Positions 36,101 through 47,700 of a stretch of 64,000 nucleotides of DNA are shown here, one piece after another. The notes under the pieces are model-generated. The model saw only the letters and a program-made list of their open reading frames with translations, was not told the DNA's origin and made no database searches. Source of the stretch: Lineus longissimus (taxonomy: Eukaryota > Nemertea > Pilidiophora > Heteronemertea > Lineidae). Location of the stretch: contig NC_088311.1 in the NCBI RefSeq assembly GCF_910592395.1, positions 4,280,501 through 4,344,500 on the forward strand, given 5' to 3'. Every line of letters starts with the position of its first letter. Position 1 is the stretch's first letter. The position numbers were made by a program, and so were the translations under genes.

Positions 36101-37064
36101 GCTTCAACCATTGACACACGAAACTGGCGTTGTGAATGAAGATAACGAGATGGAGATCAAACTTGGTGTAACCCGTCCTTTACAGTTCCTGGCCAAGCTC
36201 CACTGTAATGGCATCAACGAACATTTGCTTGATGATTTTGTTGAATTAGAAGCTGCTGAGGATGTTTTGACAATCAAAGTCAAACCTCCACAACCTGGTC
36301 AGTATGGCCTTGACATCTTTGCCAGGCCCGAAGGTGCTACTGATGAAAACGTCACCCTAGCACACGCGTGTAAGTACTTGATTAACTGCTCGCATGTGGA
36401 CAACCCATCAGCTCTACCAACCCCTGAGGCACCAAGCCCGAGCAAGATGACCAAGGACAAGTGGGGGCCGATGGCAGCCTTTGCAATCCTTGGGCTCAAG
36501 GCGACTTCACACCCTGAACCAAGAATCCGCACTACCACCAAGGATCCTTTAGTTGTGGAGATTTCCTTTAAGTTCCCTGTCCTTCTTGCTTATCATTTGC
36601 TCAGAGAACAAGATGAAGACCATCACGAGAATGTCAGCATTCATGTCAATGAGGAGAAAAAAGTGGCACGCTTCACCATCACTTTGACTAAGCCTGGAAA
36701 CTACTTATTCGCGCTGTACGCCAAGGAGAAAAAGAATTCCGAGAAGAACATGGCTAATATATACAACTACATGATCTCGCATATGACCGATTCATCTCAC
36801 TCACCTGCTTCATCTGCTTCTTCGACCAACAGCCGTAGTCAACCACAGCCTCAGAGGCACCCTTCTGATGACAAAAAACGTTCATCGGAAGAACATAGGC
36901 GACCTTCGGGAGACCCTCAAAGGCGTCCCTCGGGAGACCCACAAAGGCGTCCCTCGGGAGAACCTCAAAGGCGCCCTGAAGAGAGAAAAGATTCAAAACA
37001 GGAATCTAAAGACAGTAACTCTAAGAGCAAAGGAATGTTTTCACGATTCTCAAAGAAAAGCTAG
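27139..37064 (+). CDS. Hillarin/KY-like LIM-transglutaminase-like protein
   Basis: Exons 27139-27744, 31209-31436, 32037-32270, about 32634-32831, 33075-33098 (24-nt candidate microexon), 33766-33848, 34320-34466, 34674-34829, 35073-35276 and 35636-37064 sum to 3309 nt (1102 aa), in frame. The N-terminal LIM domain (34-93) shows CYRC, HRGC, CSTC and the final C-x2-H. Charged coiled-coil segments (about 203-356) precede a transglutaminase-like domain with the RAIFRWIT and LCSYAGL blocks. KY-type repeats fill the large last exon, and the tail carries RRPSGDPQ repeats. The family includes fly hillarin and vertebrate KY, cytoskeletal or septin-linked proteins. Cys506 is kept, but the usual HxWN and D-x-TWG read NTWN (538) and QCNWG (553), so peptidase activity is doubtful. 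The start ATG has an AAATATGG context. The exon 4 acceptor is uncertain. Confidence 0.88.
27745..31208 (+). other. Hillarin intron 1 (3.5 kb)
   Basis: No exon of the gene could be found here. It contains a poly-C run at about 27858-27874. The short open frames in it have neither domain nor splice support. Confidence 0.5.
36896..36979 (+). repeat. 24-bp in-frame coding repeat (RRPSGDPQ)
   Basis: The last hillarin exon contains three consecutive RRPSGDPQ/RRPSGEPQ octapeptides plus a partial RRPEE unit, encoded by a 24-bp repeat. Each RRPS fits the basophilic kinase consensus R-R-x-S. Confidence 0.85.
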
Positions 37065-39558
37065 ATACTGATCAAAAAGATTAAATCTGATCAAAAAGAT
37101 TGCGATCCTTTCCCCTCTGCACAATCTGTGTTTTTGGCAAAGTTGGAGAAATCATTGATAGTCCCAGGTAACTGGTCACGCCACCGTTCTCTGCTTTTGT
37201 GCGGCGATTAACCCTCACATCGAATTGGGATACGTCGAACAGACCTGTTTGTGGATAGCTGTTGTCATTAGGGGAAGAAGTTTCTTGGGTCTGTGGTGAA
37301 CCTCAAGTTCGCCTTTAAATCAATGTGGAGTCGGGGTTGAACTGAGACCCACTGCGTTCGGACATGTTGGTGTCAACTTGTCTTGTTGCAGTTAAATTGT
37401 GTTGGTGTGAGAGGAGAAAGCGGAGCTGAAGATCATAACCAGCTCTGAACCATAAAATGAAGATTCTTGGTCATGCATGATCGTAACCCAGGTCTTGCTA
37501 ATCCTCTCTTGCGCCATCACTAGTTAGGTGTAAAGTTTGTGGAAGGTATTGTGGTGTAAATATCGAGTAATCTTGGAATAAAAAAGCTGCGCTACATGGC
37601 AATTGGGTTTTCCAAGCCGATTTTTGGTTCAGGAACCAACATTTGTGATGTTTATCGTGATGTGCAAAAAGCATTTTTAGCATCTCGATTTTACCGAAGG
37701 AATAGTGATATTGTTCATTTATATCAACACGACTTTGTAATTTTTTGAACATTTTTGTATGCTATAATCATAAAGTTATGATGTAAATAGGGCATTATCC
37801 ACATGTTCAAGGCAGTAGGCCAACTGCAAAAGTTTTTAATTACCTTTCTGGTATTTGATATGGCATCATGCACAGAAAAATTGTATGCGTCGTTCGTTTA
37901 TTCATTAAGCACTTCTCAAACGAGCCATTTCCTTCGATTATGATCACATGCAACAAAGATGTCTTGTTTTGCTGCGATCAATATCATCCACTTTTCTTAT
38001 TTGATTATCTGTTTGTATGATGAGGAGTTAAAACACCACTCGCTCGTATTAACCTTGCGTGATTTTAAAGCAAGGTGTGGCCGATTTTGTGTATATATCA
38101 TTTCAGTACCCTCAGCATCAGCTTGAAGATCACGCAGTGAAGCTCCGTGATAACTAGTCCAAAGATATTTTCTAACACGTATTGTAACTTATATTTCTAT
38201 ACATGTACAACGTAACAAGGGGGAAACGTGGTCGTAGCTGCGACGAGGATTAGCTAAATGGGGTGGGGAGGGGGGGTCTGGTCATGCAGTCCTGGATTAT
38301 ATGGCAACTTTAACGATTCGGTGCATTTAAAAAGCGGCACAGTAGGTGCCTATTTAATATTTCTAGTGTTGGTGATAATTACCCCAATCAAGGTATCTGA
38401 CGTACACTTCGCTTGAAAGCGACCAGGTTGTCCTAAAGTAGTGATCCTCAATACATTTTGTATATACCGTATCATCTAAGTTTTCTAGACTCCCGTCAAC
38501 TCCCGTCCAAGTCCAATCAAAAGCTGAACTGCTGTTAACCGTCAAAACATCATCTAATAGCTTTAGCTGAGACAACACCATTTCGTTGTTTGGCTCAAAC
38601 ACATGATGTGAATATTTCATTTTATAGAGAAGATTGATATATCAATGGCGCCTTGTGTATTCCACTGTAATCTGTTCATACGGGTGACATTATTTGTAAC
38701 ATTCCATCATTATATCAAAATAAACTAACTAATCATCAAGTATGGCGTACTATTTCATTTATCCCGAGATGTTTTAAAAAAATTGCCGGTGTAACAGCCT
38801 TGATGCCCCCCCCCCCCCCCCCCCATCCTGGAAGTCTTCCTCCCTCTTCATCGGTGGTGACTGCTTAAGATAAGATTGTATAATGACTTGTGACGCTCAG
38901 TACTTCGGAGATTGAAACTCCAAAATAGAACCCTTCGTTCCAGGACAATGTATCCCAGGACATTTACACCGGAAACGCCTTGCATCTGCAAGCACAAAAT
39001 GACATACTTCTAGCTGCAAAACGAGGCTTTGGACCGACCATCGGCTCATTGGAAAATGGTTGACCATTTAAACCAATACGCTCCAACCAGTTTTGGCAAC
39101 AACGACAGTGCCAACATCACTGAGACGGCCATTGACACCCATGTACTCTGCTCAACACTGGAAACCACCATTGCGTTTACCATTGGAAATACCACTTCAA
39201 CGCTCGTCAATGCACTTTGTTCGTCATCATTGAAAACACATGCATTAAGGCTACCAGGAAAACATCGTTCTCCACTGGTAAAAGTCTTTCCTCGAAATCG
39301 AAAATGAGTTCTTATGAATTACCATCCATATAAACCTTTCGTAATATAAGATCTTTGTCAAGCGTTCTTTATTTTCATTTTGTACTTGTTGAAAACATGA
39401 CAAAAATAGTTATACTAAAAGAATATAAATAACCTCATCCAATGATCTGAATATAACAACATGAATATATGCTAAATGCCAGTTGCAGATTAACTACTCA
39501 ACGCGGCTAAAAAGCAATCTCTTCTCGCCGACAAGCTCTGGACATAGTTAATGAGAAA
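37065..39558. other. Hillarin 3' UTR and intergenic DNA
   Basis: A plus-strand AATAAA near 37577 is a candidate hillarin polyA signal. A poly-C run lies at 38807-38824. The open frame at 39029-39307 (92 codons, Thr/Asn-rich) has no recognisable domain and no splice link to the GPCR. No other gene is supported. Confidence 0.45.
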
Positions 39559-40569
39559 ATGTATAACCAGAACGAAATTATGACGGAGCCGTCACCAGTT
39601 GCAAACGAGGAAGCTATGAGACTCATAGACACATTCTTGGATATCAACAGAAACTACTTGATTCCGATCACTGTAGTCTGCGGCGCCGTCAGCAACATTT
39701 TTGTCTTGATTGTGCTATCGTCGCCGCAGTACAGGCGACACGTCAGCTGTCTCTACCTCAGAGTCCTTGCAATTCTTGACACAGTGATAGTCATAGGTGT
39801 CGGGATTACCCTCTCGGAAGTCTTAATGGGCATATTGATTTCAAATCTCGGTGATCCATTTTGCGCCATAGTGAGTTTCGCATCGAATTTTGCACCAGAG
39901 TTGTCGTCTTGGGCCGTAATTGCAATCTCTTTTACAAGATTTGTGGCTGTTGTCTTCCCGTTGAAGGCGGCCTCTTGGACAACATTCAGGGCAGCAAAGA
40001 TTTACCTTGCCGTCACAACTGTAGTATTCTTCGTGTTGGCCTTACCCGACCTGATTTATAACCGTGTTCCAGGAAAAGATGACCTTGCAATTGGTTTTGA
40101 GTGTAGCCTGATGGTGTCTCCGCGTTTATACGTCATGTATGAGACGGTTCACTCCGTTTTATCTTATCTTTTACCTCTACCATTACTTGCATTTCTTAAC
40201 GCCTGCATCGTCGGCAAACTCCGCATACGCAAGAAAACCAAATCAGAGTTGGTCGGTTTAGGTAACAATGACAACCTGGAAGAGACTATGATCATCACCA
40301 TGGTAACGCTTGTAACCTTGACCTTCTTGGTCCTGGCCACGCCTTATGTTATTCAGTTTACCGTTTGGTATATTTATGGCTTGTTCTATCAACTGAGTGT
40401 TTCACAAATAAAACTACGGGCACTGTCTTATGCGATAACGACCGATTTTTATGCAATAAGCTGCTCAATCAACTTCTTCCTTTACTTCATTTCGTGTAAG
40501 AGATTCAGAACTGATTTTACAAACATTTTTCATAAATGTCCGAAAGAGACAAAACGTCGGAAAGGATAG
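39559..40569 (+). CDS. Intronless rhodopsin-family (class A) GPCR, orphan
   Basis: A single uninterrupted frame encodes 336 aa with seven hydrophobic segments. Visible class A marks are N46 in GAVSN (TM1), D74 in LAILD (TM2), C102 before TM3 paired with the Cys of GFECSL in loop 2, a proline in TM6 (ATPYV), and a basic C-terminal helix (CKRFRTDF). The DRY motif at the end of TM3 reads TRF (126-128) and the TM7 NPxxY reads NFFLY. These deviations occur in lineage-expanded invertebrate receptors related to peptide receptors. The ligand is unknown. The start could be Met1 (39559) or Met8 (39580). Confidence 0.88.
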   Translation: MYNQNEIMTEPSPVANEEAMRLIDTFLDINRNYLIPITVVCGAVSNIFVLIVLSSPQYRRHVSCLYLRVLAILDTVIVIGVGITLSEVLMGILISNLGDPFCAIVSFASNFAPELSSWAVIAISFTRFVAVVFPLKAASWTTFRAAKIYLAVTTVVFFVLALPDLIYNRVPGKDDLAIGFECSLMVSPRLYVMYETVHSVLSYLLPLPLLAFLNACIVGKLRIRKKTKSELVGLGNNDNLEETMIITMVTLVTLTFLVLATPYVIQFTVWYIYGLFYQLSVSQIKLRALSYAITTDFYAISCSINFFLYFISCKRFRTDFTNIFHKCPKETKRRKG

Positions 40570-41232
40570 GAAGATAAGATGCGTGTATACCAGTTACGTC
40601 GTTATACAATCTACGGATATTAAACCAACATTGTAGGCCCCTATATCGATTCTCAGAGTTACCATCTTATCTCAAAGTATAGAGTATAAGGCAGTGCAGC
40701 GACATTGGAAACACCATCGTTCGTCATCCTGATCGTCTCACCTCTCCTCATGGTATACCAATCCTCGAAAATCCAGAGTCAGACGTATCCTCCACCATCC
40801 CCTCGCACACGATATACTGCGTGTTCGGTCTGAGGTTCATGATGCGGTATACCGGGCAACGGGAGGAGGCCGTTCCACTGCGTCCGGAGTGTCATATCAC
40901 ATATATATCTTTAGTCGCTGTAGGCCTATTTACATATGAAACATCATATCCAAGAGTAGCTTTAGTCATTGAAATGAATGAAAATACTGTAGTCTTTAGT
41001 GACATCGAAAGAAGCGTAAATTGCATCTCTTACAGTTTCGTTAGGGGCCTACAGCGATGCCCGTCGACTAATCGTGCAGCCCTACGAATTCGTCACAGTC
41101 CAAAAGGAGCTGAGATTCATAGGCTAGGCTATAGGCCTATATGACGCAATGGACTGCCACGGGAGTCTCATGTGTACCGGTATATACCCATGTTCCCCCA
41201 GGGGACCCTTAAATTTCGTTACAAAAGAATCC

Positions 41233-41490
41233 ATACCTACATTACGGTATCGGTTACTGAAATTTGGTGCCAGTCCCGCAAAAATTTTGCAGCGCCATCT
41301 CTAGGCAAAGGCTCACACCGAATTCCTGTTTGACATCGATTCGTGTGGTATTGGTCTATACCTACATTACGGTATCGGTTACTGAAATTATTTACAGTGG
41401 TGCCAGTCCCACAAAAATTTCGCAGCGCCATCTCTAGGCAATGGATCGCACCGAATTTCTGTTGGACATCGATTCGTATTAAACATTTGC
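41233..41490. repeat. Tandem duplication of about 125 bp, two copies
   Basis: The block beginning CCTACATTACGGTATCGGTT occurs at about 41236 and again at about 41361. Both copies run on through GCAGCGCCATCTCTAGGCAA to GACATCGATTCGT. They differ by several substitutions and a short insertion (TTTACAGT). Confidence 0.85.
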
Positions 41491-41642
41491 GGCGATCCTG
41501 ATTTAACATTTTTGGCACAAATGATATGAGACTAAATACTCACTTACTTCTATTTTAACTGTCGTATTTTGTCTTTATTCTTTAACATTCTTCAGATTTC
41601 ATTTGGGATATATAATAGCATAGCCGTCGACTCGACCTTTTC

Positions 41643-41656
41643 AAAATGGCGGAGAA
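41643..41656 (+). promoter_or_regulatory. YY1-like site AAAATGGCGG upstream of HBS1
   Basis: AAAATGGCGG matches the YY1 core (AAnATGGCGG), often found near start sites of housekeeping genes. It precedes the HBS1 ATG (41739) by about 95 bp, in agreement with that start. Confidence 0.4.
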
Positions 41657-41738
41657 AATTTCTGGATTTGTTCATTCTTTCTTAAAAACAAACTTAGAAT
41701 TTTATATTCACTAATCAATTTGACGAGCCATATCCGCC

Positions 41739-44700
41739 ATGTCTCGACACAGGAATGTCCGCTCTATGAATATAGCGGATGGTCAGTATCTTGTATTGGT
41801 CTATATTGTTTATACAGTTCTTTGAAAAATGTCAAAATCCGTACTCAAAAAGACTCTTTTTCGTAGACATACAATACAGTACACAGACAGACCTAATATG
41901 TAAAGTCAAGAACTTAGTGAGCCCCCCTTTAGGTCGGGGGAGCTCCCCCGAACCCCCCTACGAGCATATGTTAAGTGCAAGCTCTAACAACTACTGCTGT
42001 TACAATGGGGGGACACCCCCCAAACCCCCCTCCGTCGACATAGGTTTTTACCAGTGCGTTGGGGGGAAGCTCCCCCCAAACCCCCCCGGTGGACAGTCAA
42101 CTAGCCCTTCTGTGTCATACTGCTGGAGGGGGGGTGCGATGGGACCATCCATATAGTTCCTTCCGACACATTTTTGTTTCGGTAATGTAATACATTGTGA
42201 TTGTCCTTATTCACGGGAATCGGGCGTTTCCAGTGATATACGACACAAATAGGTTGTCCTCATGCATTCACTTTGGAAACGCATTTTAAAATAGATGTTA
42301 CGTCCTGTTAATCGGGCACGTCATCATCGCGTACATTTGGGAAAAACTCCCTAACGAGACCGGAGCAGACGGCTGAAAGTAGTTTAATTATTGGCCGCTA
42401 GGGTGCAGAATGTCGCTCACCCGAATTTTTCACGCAACTTTTGCTAAATAGAGCTAGTTCTAGTTTGTAATTCATTTTGATACTTCAGATTTGGGCAGAA
42501 GACCAATATAACTTAGTCGTCAGTGTGGTTTTAAGCTGGAAAAACGTATTTGTTTTTCTTAAAGTGCCTTTTTTGGACGGGTGTGTGCGATTGTTTTGTT
42601 TTTATGTCACGTGACCTCCATCATGTCGACACAAAATTGAAATAAACCACCCTTTTCTGTCATTATTTAGGACGGATATTTCTCTAATAAAAATATTAAT
42701 ATAATTGGCCATTTTCTTAGGCATATGATGTAGCGAATTCCCATGAAGATTTAAATTAATTTCAACAAATGGGATAGCAACCACCACCGGAAGATCGCGG
42801 AGAAATCGGTAAACTCAACGGAGTTAATTCAGAAAAATACCAAAAAAAATTGTTTGTAGGATATACAATCTCTCTTTATTTCTCATCATTCATTTACATT
42901 ATCTACTCCCGCACACACGTGTATCTTAAGAGCCCCTCCTAAAGGGGGGCTTACTACAACTAGCATAGACCCAGTGTTACTTAAGTGACAGTCTTAAGCC
43001 CCAGGGCCAGGAGTCGGAGATACAACATTGATTTGAAACTGAAAGCCAGAATGAGACCATGGCATACTCGTACCCATACATGCCATAAAAAATGCTCATC
43101 ATGTCAATCAAACTCCGCGTCTCGTCAGAACAGGAGATTGAAATCTGACAGAAAATGGCTATGCGCCTGATAGTCATAATTATTATCTCATTTAGAGCAG
43201 GTTGCATGGTCAAGACAAATACAGATTGACACTTCAGTCATTATTGACTGTCAACAAGCTACTTATTATAAGGAATGTGTTCTGATTCAGTCTCTAGCTT
43301 CAGGCCCATCATACTCCCATATGTGCATACTTCATGCTTCTTTTTCCTCCAATTTCAGAATATGATTATGACGATGTGTATGGACATTCTGTGGAGGATG
43401 ATTATTGTATTTCCCCTGGAACTGGTAGGCTTTAAAATGTTACAAAAAAACAGCCTTTTGTGATTTGTTGACTTTCCTGAGTTATTGCTTCATGTTTAGA
43501 AAAGTTGCTGCCTGACTTTATAAATAATGACAGTGGAGTTCATGCATTGTGTTTTGAAACTCCGGCAACAATGAATGTACAGACCTTGAATGATTGATGT
43601 GGCGTGAAACTGGATACCTCACTCACTCCTGCAACATGACATTTCTAATCTATGTCAACACCACTGGATACAAAAACATCCAATTAGGTTCATTGTAGTT
43701 TGTTTCTTCCAATAATTCGACCTGTCAGTTGGGTTAGAATCCACCTCGTAGTTGCACATAAGCAATTCTTTGAAATGACACAGAAATGAATAAGGCTTCT
43801 CTTATTATATCTTTCAGCTGCCCAGTTCACCTTCAACAGGGACAGTGGTCATAATCTGGCCTCCTTCATTGGTCAGCCAGAGATTCCTGAGGAGGGTGAA
43901 GGAGACCTAGAGTCTGACAGTGAACATGAAGTGCTTAATGATTCAGGAAATTATAGACGGCCTGTTCTAAATGAATTTGACCAAGGTTAGGCGAAGACTG
44001 ATTTGTAAATCAGCACTTATTGGCTATAAGAAATAAACAGTACCTATGTATCGTGATTTGAAGCAAACATTCTGAATGTGAAGGCAAAATGTGTGTCTGC
44101 TAAGACTTCACACTAAAATCCACTCTGTTTCTTTAAATTGCTTTGGCCTGACTAAAGGCAAATTCAAAGGAGCTGATGTCATATTTGCCTGTATTGAAGA
44201 GTTGTATTGAACTCCATTTGAAATCAATATGAAATTTGCTTGGGGTGTTTGATCTTTTATGATTTATTCTTCTTTCTTGACTTCAGCACGCCTCAATTCT
44301 TGTCTTGAAGAAGTCCGCAATGTGGTTGGCGATTCTACCCCTGAACACATTCTTGTTGACACAATCATAAAGACTGATTTCAATTATGAAGTTGCCTTAG
44401 ATACCCTCTTTAATAAGCAAGGTAATTTGATATTCTTGTTGACACCATCCTAAAGAATGATTTCAATTCTGATGTTGCGTTAGATACCATCTTTGATAAG
44501 CAAGGTACATGGAATTTAGTTATTGTTCTCATTTTACAAACAAAGTGCCTACTGCTTTTCAATTCAGAGAATAAACCCACTGAAGCTCCTAAACCACAGA
44601 GGGAACCGCGGCCTAACAGGAGAAATAAAGGTGAGCATTGAAATCGAGACATTGAGCATACTTGTAAATTATAGATTATCAATGATAAGAGGCTGGAGTA

Positions 44701-47700
44701 TCTTGCTTGTTCTTTTATAACTAAGTTACTTTTCCTCAGTGCTTTCTATTTTTTGGTGATCACGTGATGAATACTTTAAACCCCTTCATTTTCGTAGAAC
44801 CTGTACCCAGTATAATGGTCAGTGGTATTCAATTTGCTTATTCATTGTCTCCTCTTTCTCTTCCAATTCCTGCTGCCTGCGGCATCGATTTGCCATCGGA
44901 TACCAAATCTTCGTATCAAACCTATCGCCGTCCGGTATTGTATGAACCTTTTGTCTCCATTGGTAAGGTAAGATGACGATTGTGGTGAAGACTCTGACCC
45001 TGATATCTCATTCCCAACACAAAAAGTAGACCATGGTGTGAAACCTCCGCCAGGGCTGGGAAAAGCAGCTAAAATCAAAATTAGTAATCCACCGCCTGGG
45101 TTCAAAAAAATTGAAAAAAATGCCCCACCTACTTTCAAAAATCCTAATTTATTGACTGAATTTTTTCCAAAATCAAACCCTTGCCCTCTTTTACCTGAAA
45201 ATCGTGGTGAAATTTCGGATTCTATTTGTGCTGAGGGAAATGAAGGTGCTCTGTCAGTTTCTGGTGCTGTGCAATCCTCCCTGGCAGAGCTAAATACGAA
45301 TCGTGACAGTCGAGAGAACAGTGTAGATCAAAAACAGAATAACAGACAAAGCAAAGGAGGAACCATTTTGAAATTAGGCATCTCTGGGACAGATTTAATA
45401 GATGCTTCTTCTGATTCAAATCAAATGACATTATCAAGGGACCAAAAGACTTTGGAATTGGATATTGGTTCATCTCCACCAGTAAAAAGTGGACTTTCGT
45501 TAAGTGAGTTAGCCCAGGGTGTGAAAAGCAGCTCGGGAAAGCTACCGGTAAGCTGTAATCGTCCACTGTTAACTTCAGGAATATCCTTGGCAAACTTAGC
45601 ACAACAGCAAAGTGTCAATTCTGGCATTCCTAACTTGAACAGTACTGGTAGTAGTGCACAAAATGTGGCAGCTTTTTCTTCTTGTTCTACTGGATTAGGA
45701 TTGACTTCCAGCAACACAAAATTTATATCACTAGCAGCTCTGGCTGAGGAGCATAGTGGTGGGACGCAGCATTCCGGAAGTAGCCTGTCTTCAGGACCTC
45801 CCAGAGGAATAAGTTTGGCAGCACTCGCACAAAAACATGGGACCACAGACAAGCCATTTGAGACAACGTTTAAGGGATTGAGATTAGATGAGTCTGGCAG
45901 AGATGACACATCAGATACCAGTACTTGTGACAGCTCAGAAAAGCGCAAGGCAGAGGCAAAGAGCATTCCATTTCTCAAGTCTATGCAGTCGTTGAAGCTC
46001 ACACCACCGTCCAGTGGCTTCTCTCTTGCTGATCTGGCTTCTAACCACCAGACGTCTAGTCATGGGGGAATGATGCTGCCTTCTCAGGGCATGTCACTTG
46101 CAGATCTTGCTTCCCAACACCAGACATCCAACTCTCGGGGAATGATGCCTTCATCACAGGCCATGTCACTTGCAGATCTGGCTTCCAAACACCAGATGTC
46201 TAATTCGGGAGGAATGGTGCACTCATCTCCGGGAATGTCACTTGCAGATCTTTCTTCCAGACACCTGACGCCTAACTTGGGTGCAAAACCAAAAGACTTG
46301 CCTGGCCTACATCTCTCTGTATCCCAACGAACAAACCCTACCAAGCATGCGCGTCCAAGCCCAATGGATGTAGATGCACCACCCACCGATTCAAATCTAA
46401 CTGACTCCCTTAGTGGACATCGACCCACCTCTCAGGAACAAATCAAAATTCCAAAAGAAATACTCCGGAAACCTTCCCTTTTTGCAACAATTTTGTGTTC
46501 AAAATCTCAAACAAGGCAGCTAACACCAATTGAGGCTAGGCTGTTTAAAAGAGATCCGTCCCATTCTGTGTTTTCTTACACGCGGCAAACGTCGCTCAAA
46601 AAGAAGGTGACAGATTCACAAAATGATTTGAAACCTTTTGGCTTTTTGACGCCATCACCAGACGACATTGTCAAGAACAGACAAAAGGCTGCATTTACCA
46701 GGGGCAAAGATAGTAAGTTGTATTCACTTGATATTCAAAGGTCAATCTACCATGTCTACTGAACCTGTGGGTTGCTGCTCCTGGTTGCTTCCAAGAGAGG
46801 TTTCAGTGGCGACCATGCAGAAGTCTTTTGATATAGCGACACTATCGATGCAAGAATTAGATAGACTGGCCTCAAGATTACCGGTACATGGACCTCTAAT
46901 CTGATGTCCAAGTGAACTTTTTGTGGTAACTCTTTCTTCCTTGAATATTTTAGGTGCTGGCTTCAACCCTGACTTCAAACTCGACCCACACCCAGTGAGT
47001 GCCAGAAATCACGATGCCACCTCAAGTCCAGTACGAGCGGGAAACACCAATGCTGTCTCAGATAATATCGCTAGAATGACTTTCTCAAATGGAAAGAAGA
47101 AAACTACTACTGGTTTTGAAGCAGTAGTTGACGGTGGAACAATGCAAAAACGCTCAGGCGAAAGTGAAAAATTCCATGATTTGTCAGACATTGTTGATGT
47201 TCCTATGGAGGCGGCTTCAAGGAGTCCGTTGTCAGTGAAAAAGTCCAGCAGCAATGGCGTGACGCAGAAAAGTTCTTCAGATAGTGTTCTCCTGACACCG
47301 GCCAAAAGCTCTTCAAAGTGAGTAGGGAAATTCATGCGTGGGAATTTTACCTTATTCATCATAGTGATTAAATATATTGGTTTATAGTTACATTGGTTCT
47401 TCATCTGAATAATGTATGGGAATGGTTCCTCTTGGCTTTATAATTTTGATTTAAAACATTTAACCTCCTGAATTTGATCTCAGCACAAATTTGCTTCACT
47501 TAATTTAAACCATTAACTTACACTTGGTGCTTGTTGCAGGCAGAATTAATTTTGCAGGTGCATTTATACTTTTGGTAAAATAATTCAGGGAAAGCAGGGT
47601 TCATCTGGGAGTCCATGGGTGGTAAACTTCTTGTTTTCAAATTTCATTGTAAGACCTCCCAGTATGTCTTCTCTTCTTCGTAAATTGTATGTCATGATGA

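Larger units (their letters stand above)
40570..41738. other. Intergenic; HBS1 promoter region at the right end
   Basis: No gene is supported. A two-copy repeat lies at 41233-41490. A CAAAATGGCGGAGA match to the YY1 consensus sits about 95 bp before the HBS1 start codon. Confidence 0.45.

Noticed and set aside
41779-42156. 125-codon Pro-rich frame
   Set aside because: It spans the HBS1 exon 1 donor and the G/C-run repeat; no splice or domain support.
44764-44976. Possible extra HBS1 exon starting at 44798
   Set aside because: It has an acceptor and an open frame, but joining it to the long exon at 44973 shifts frame. The direct join 44630-44973 keeps phase, so I left it out.
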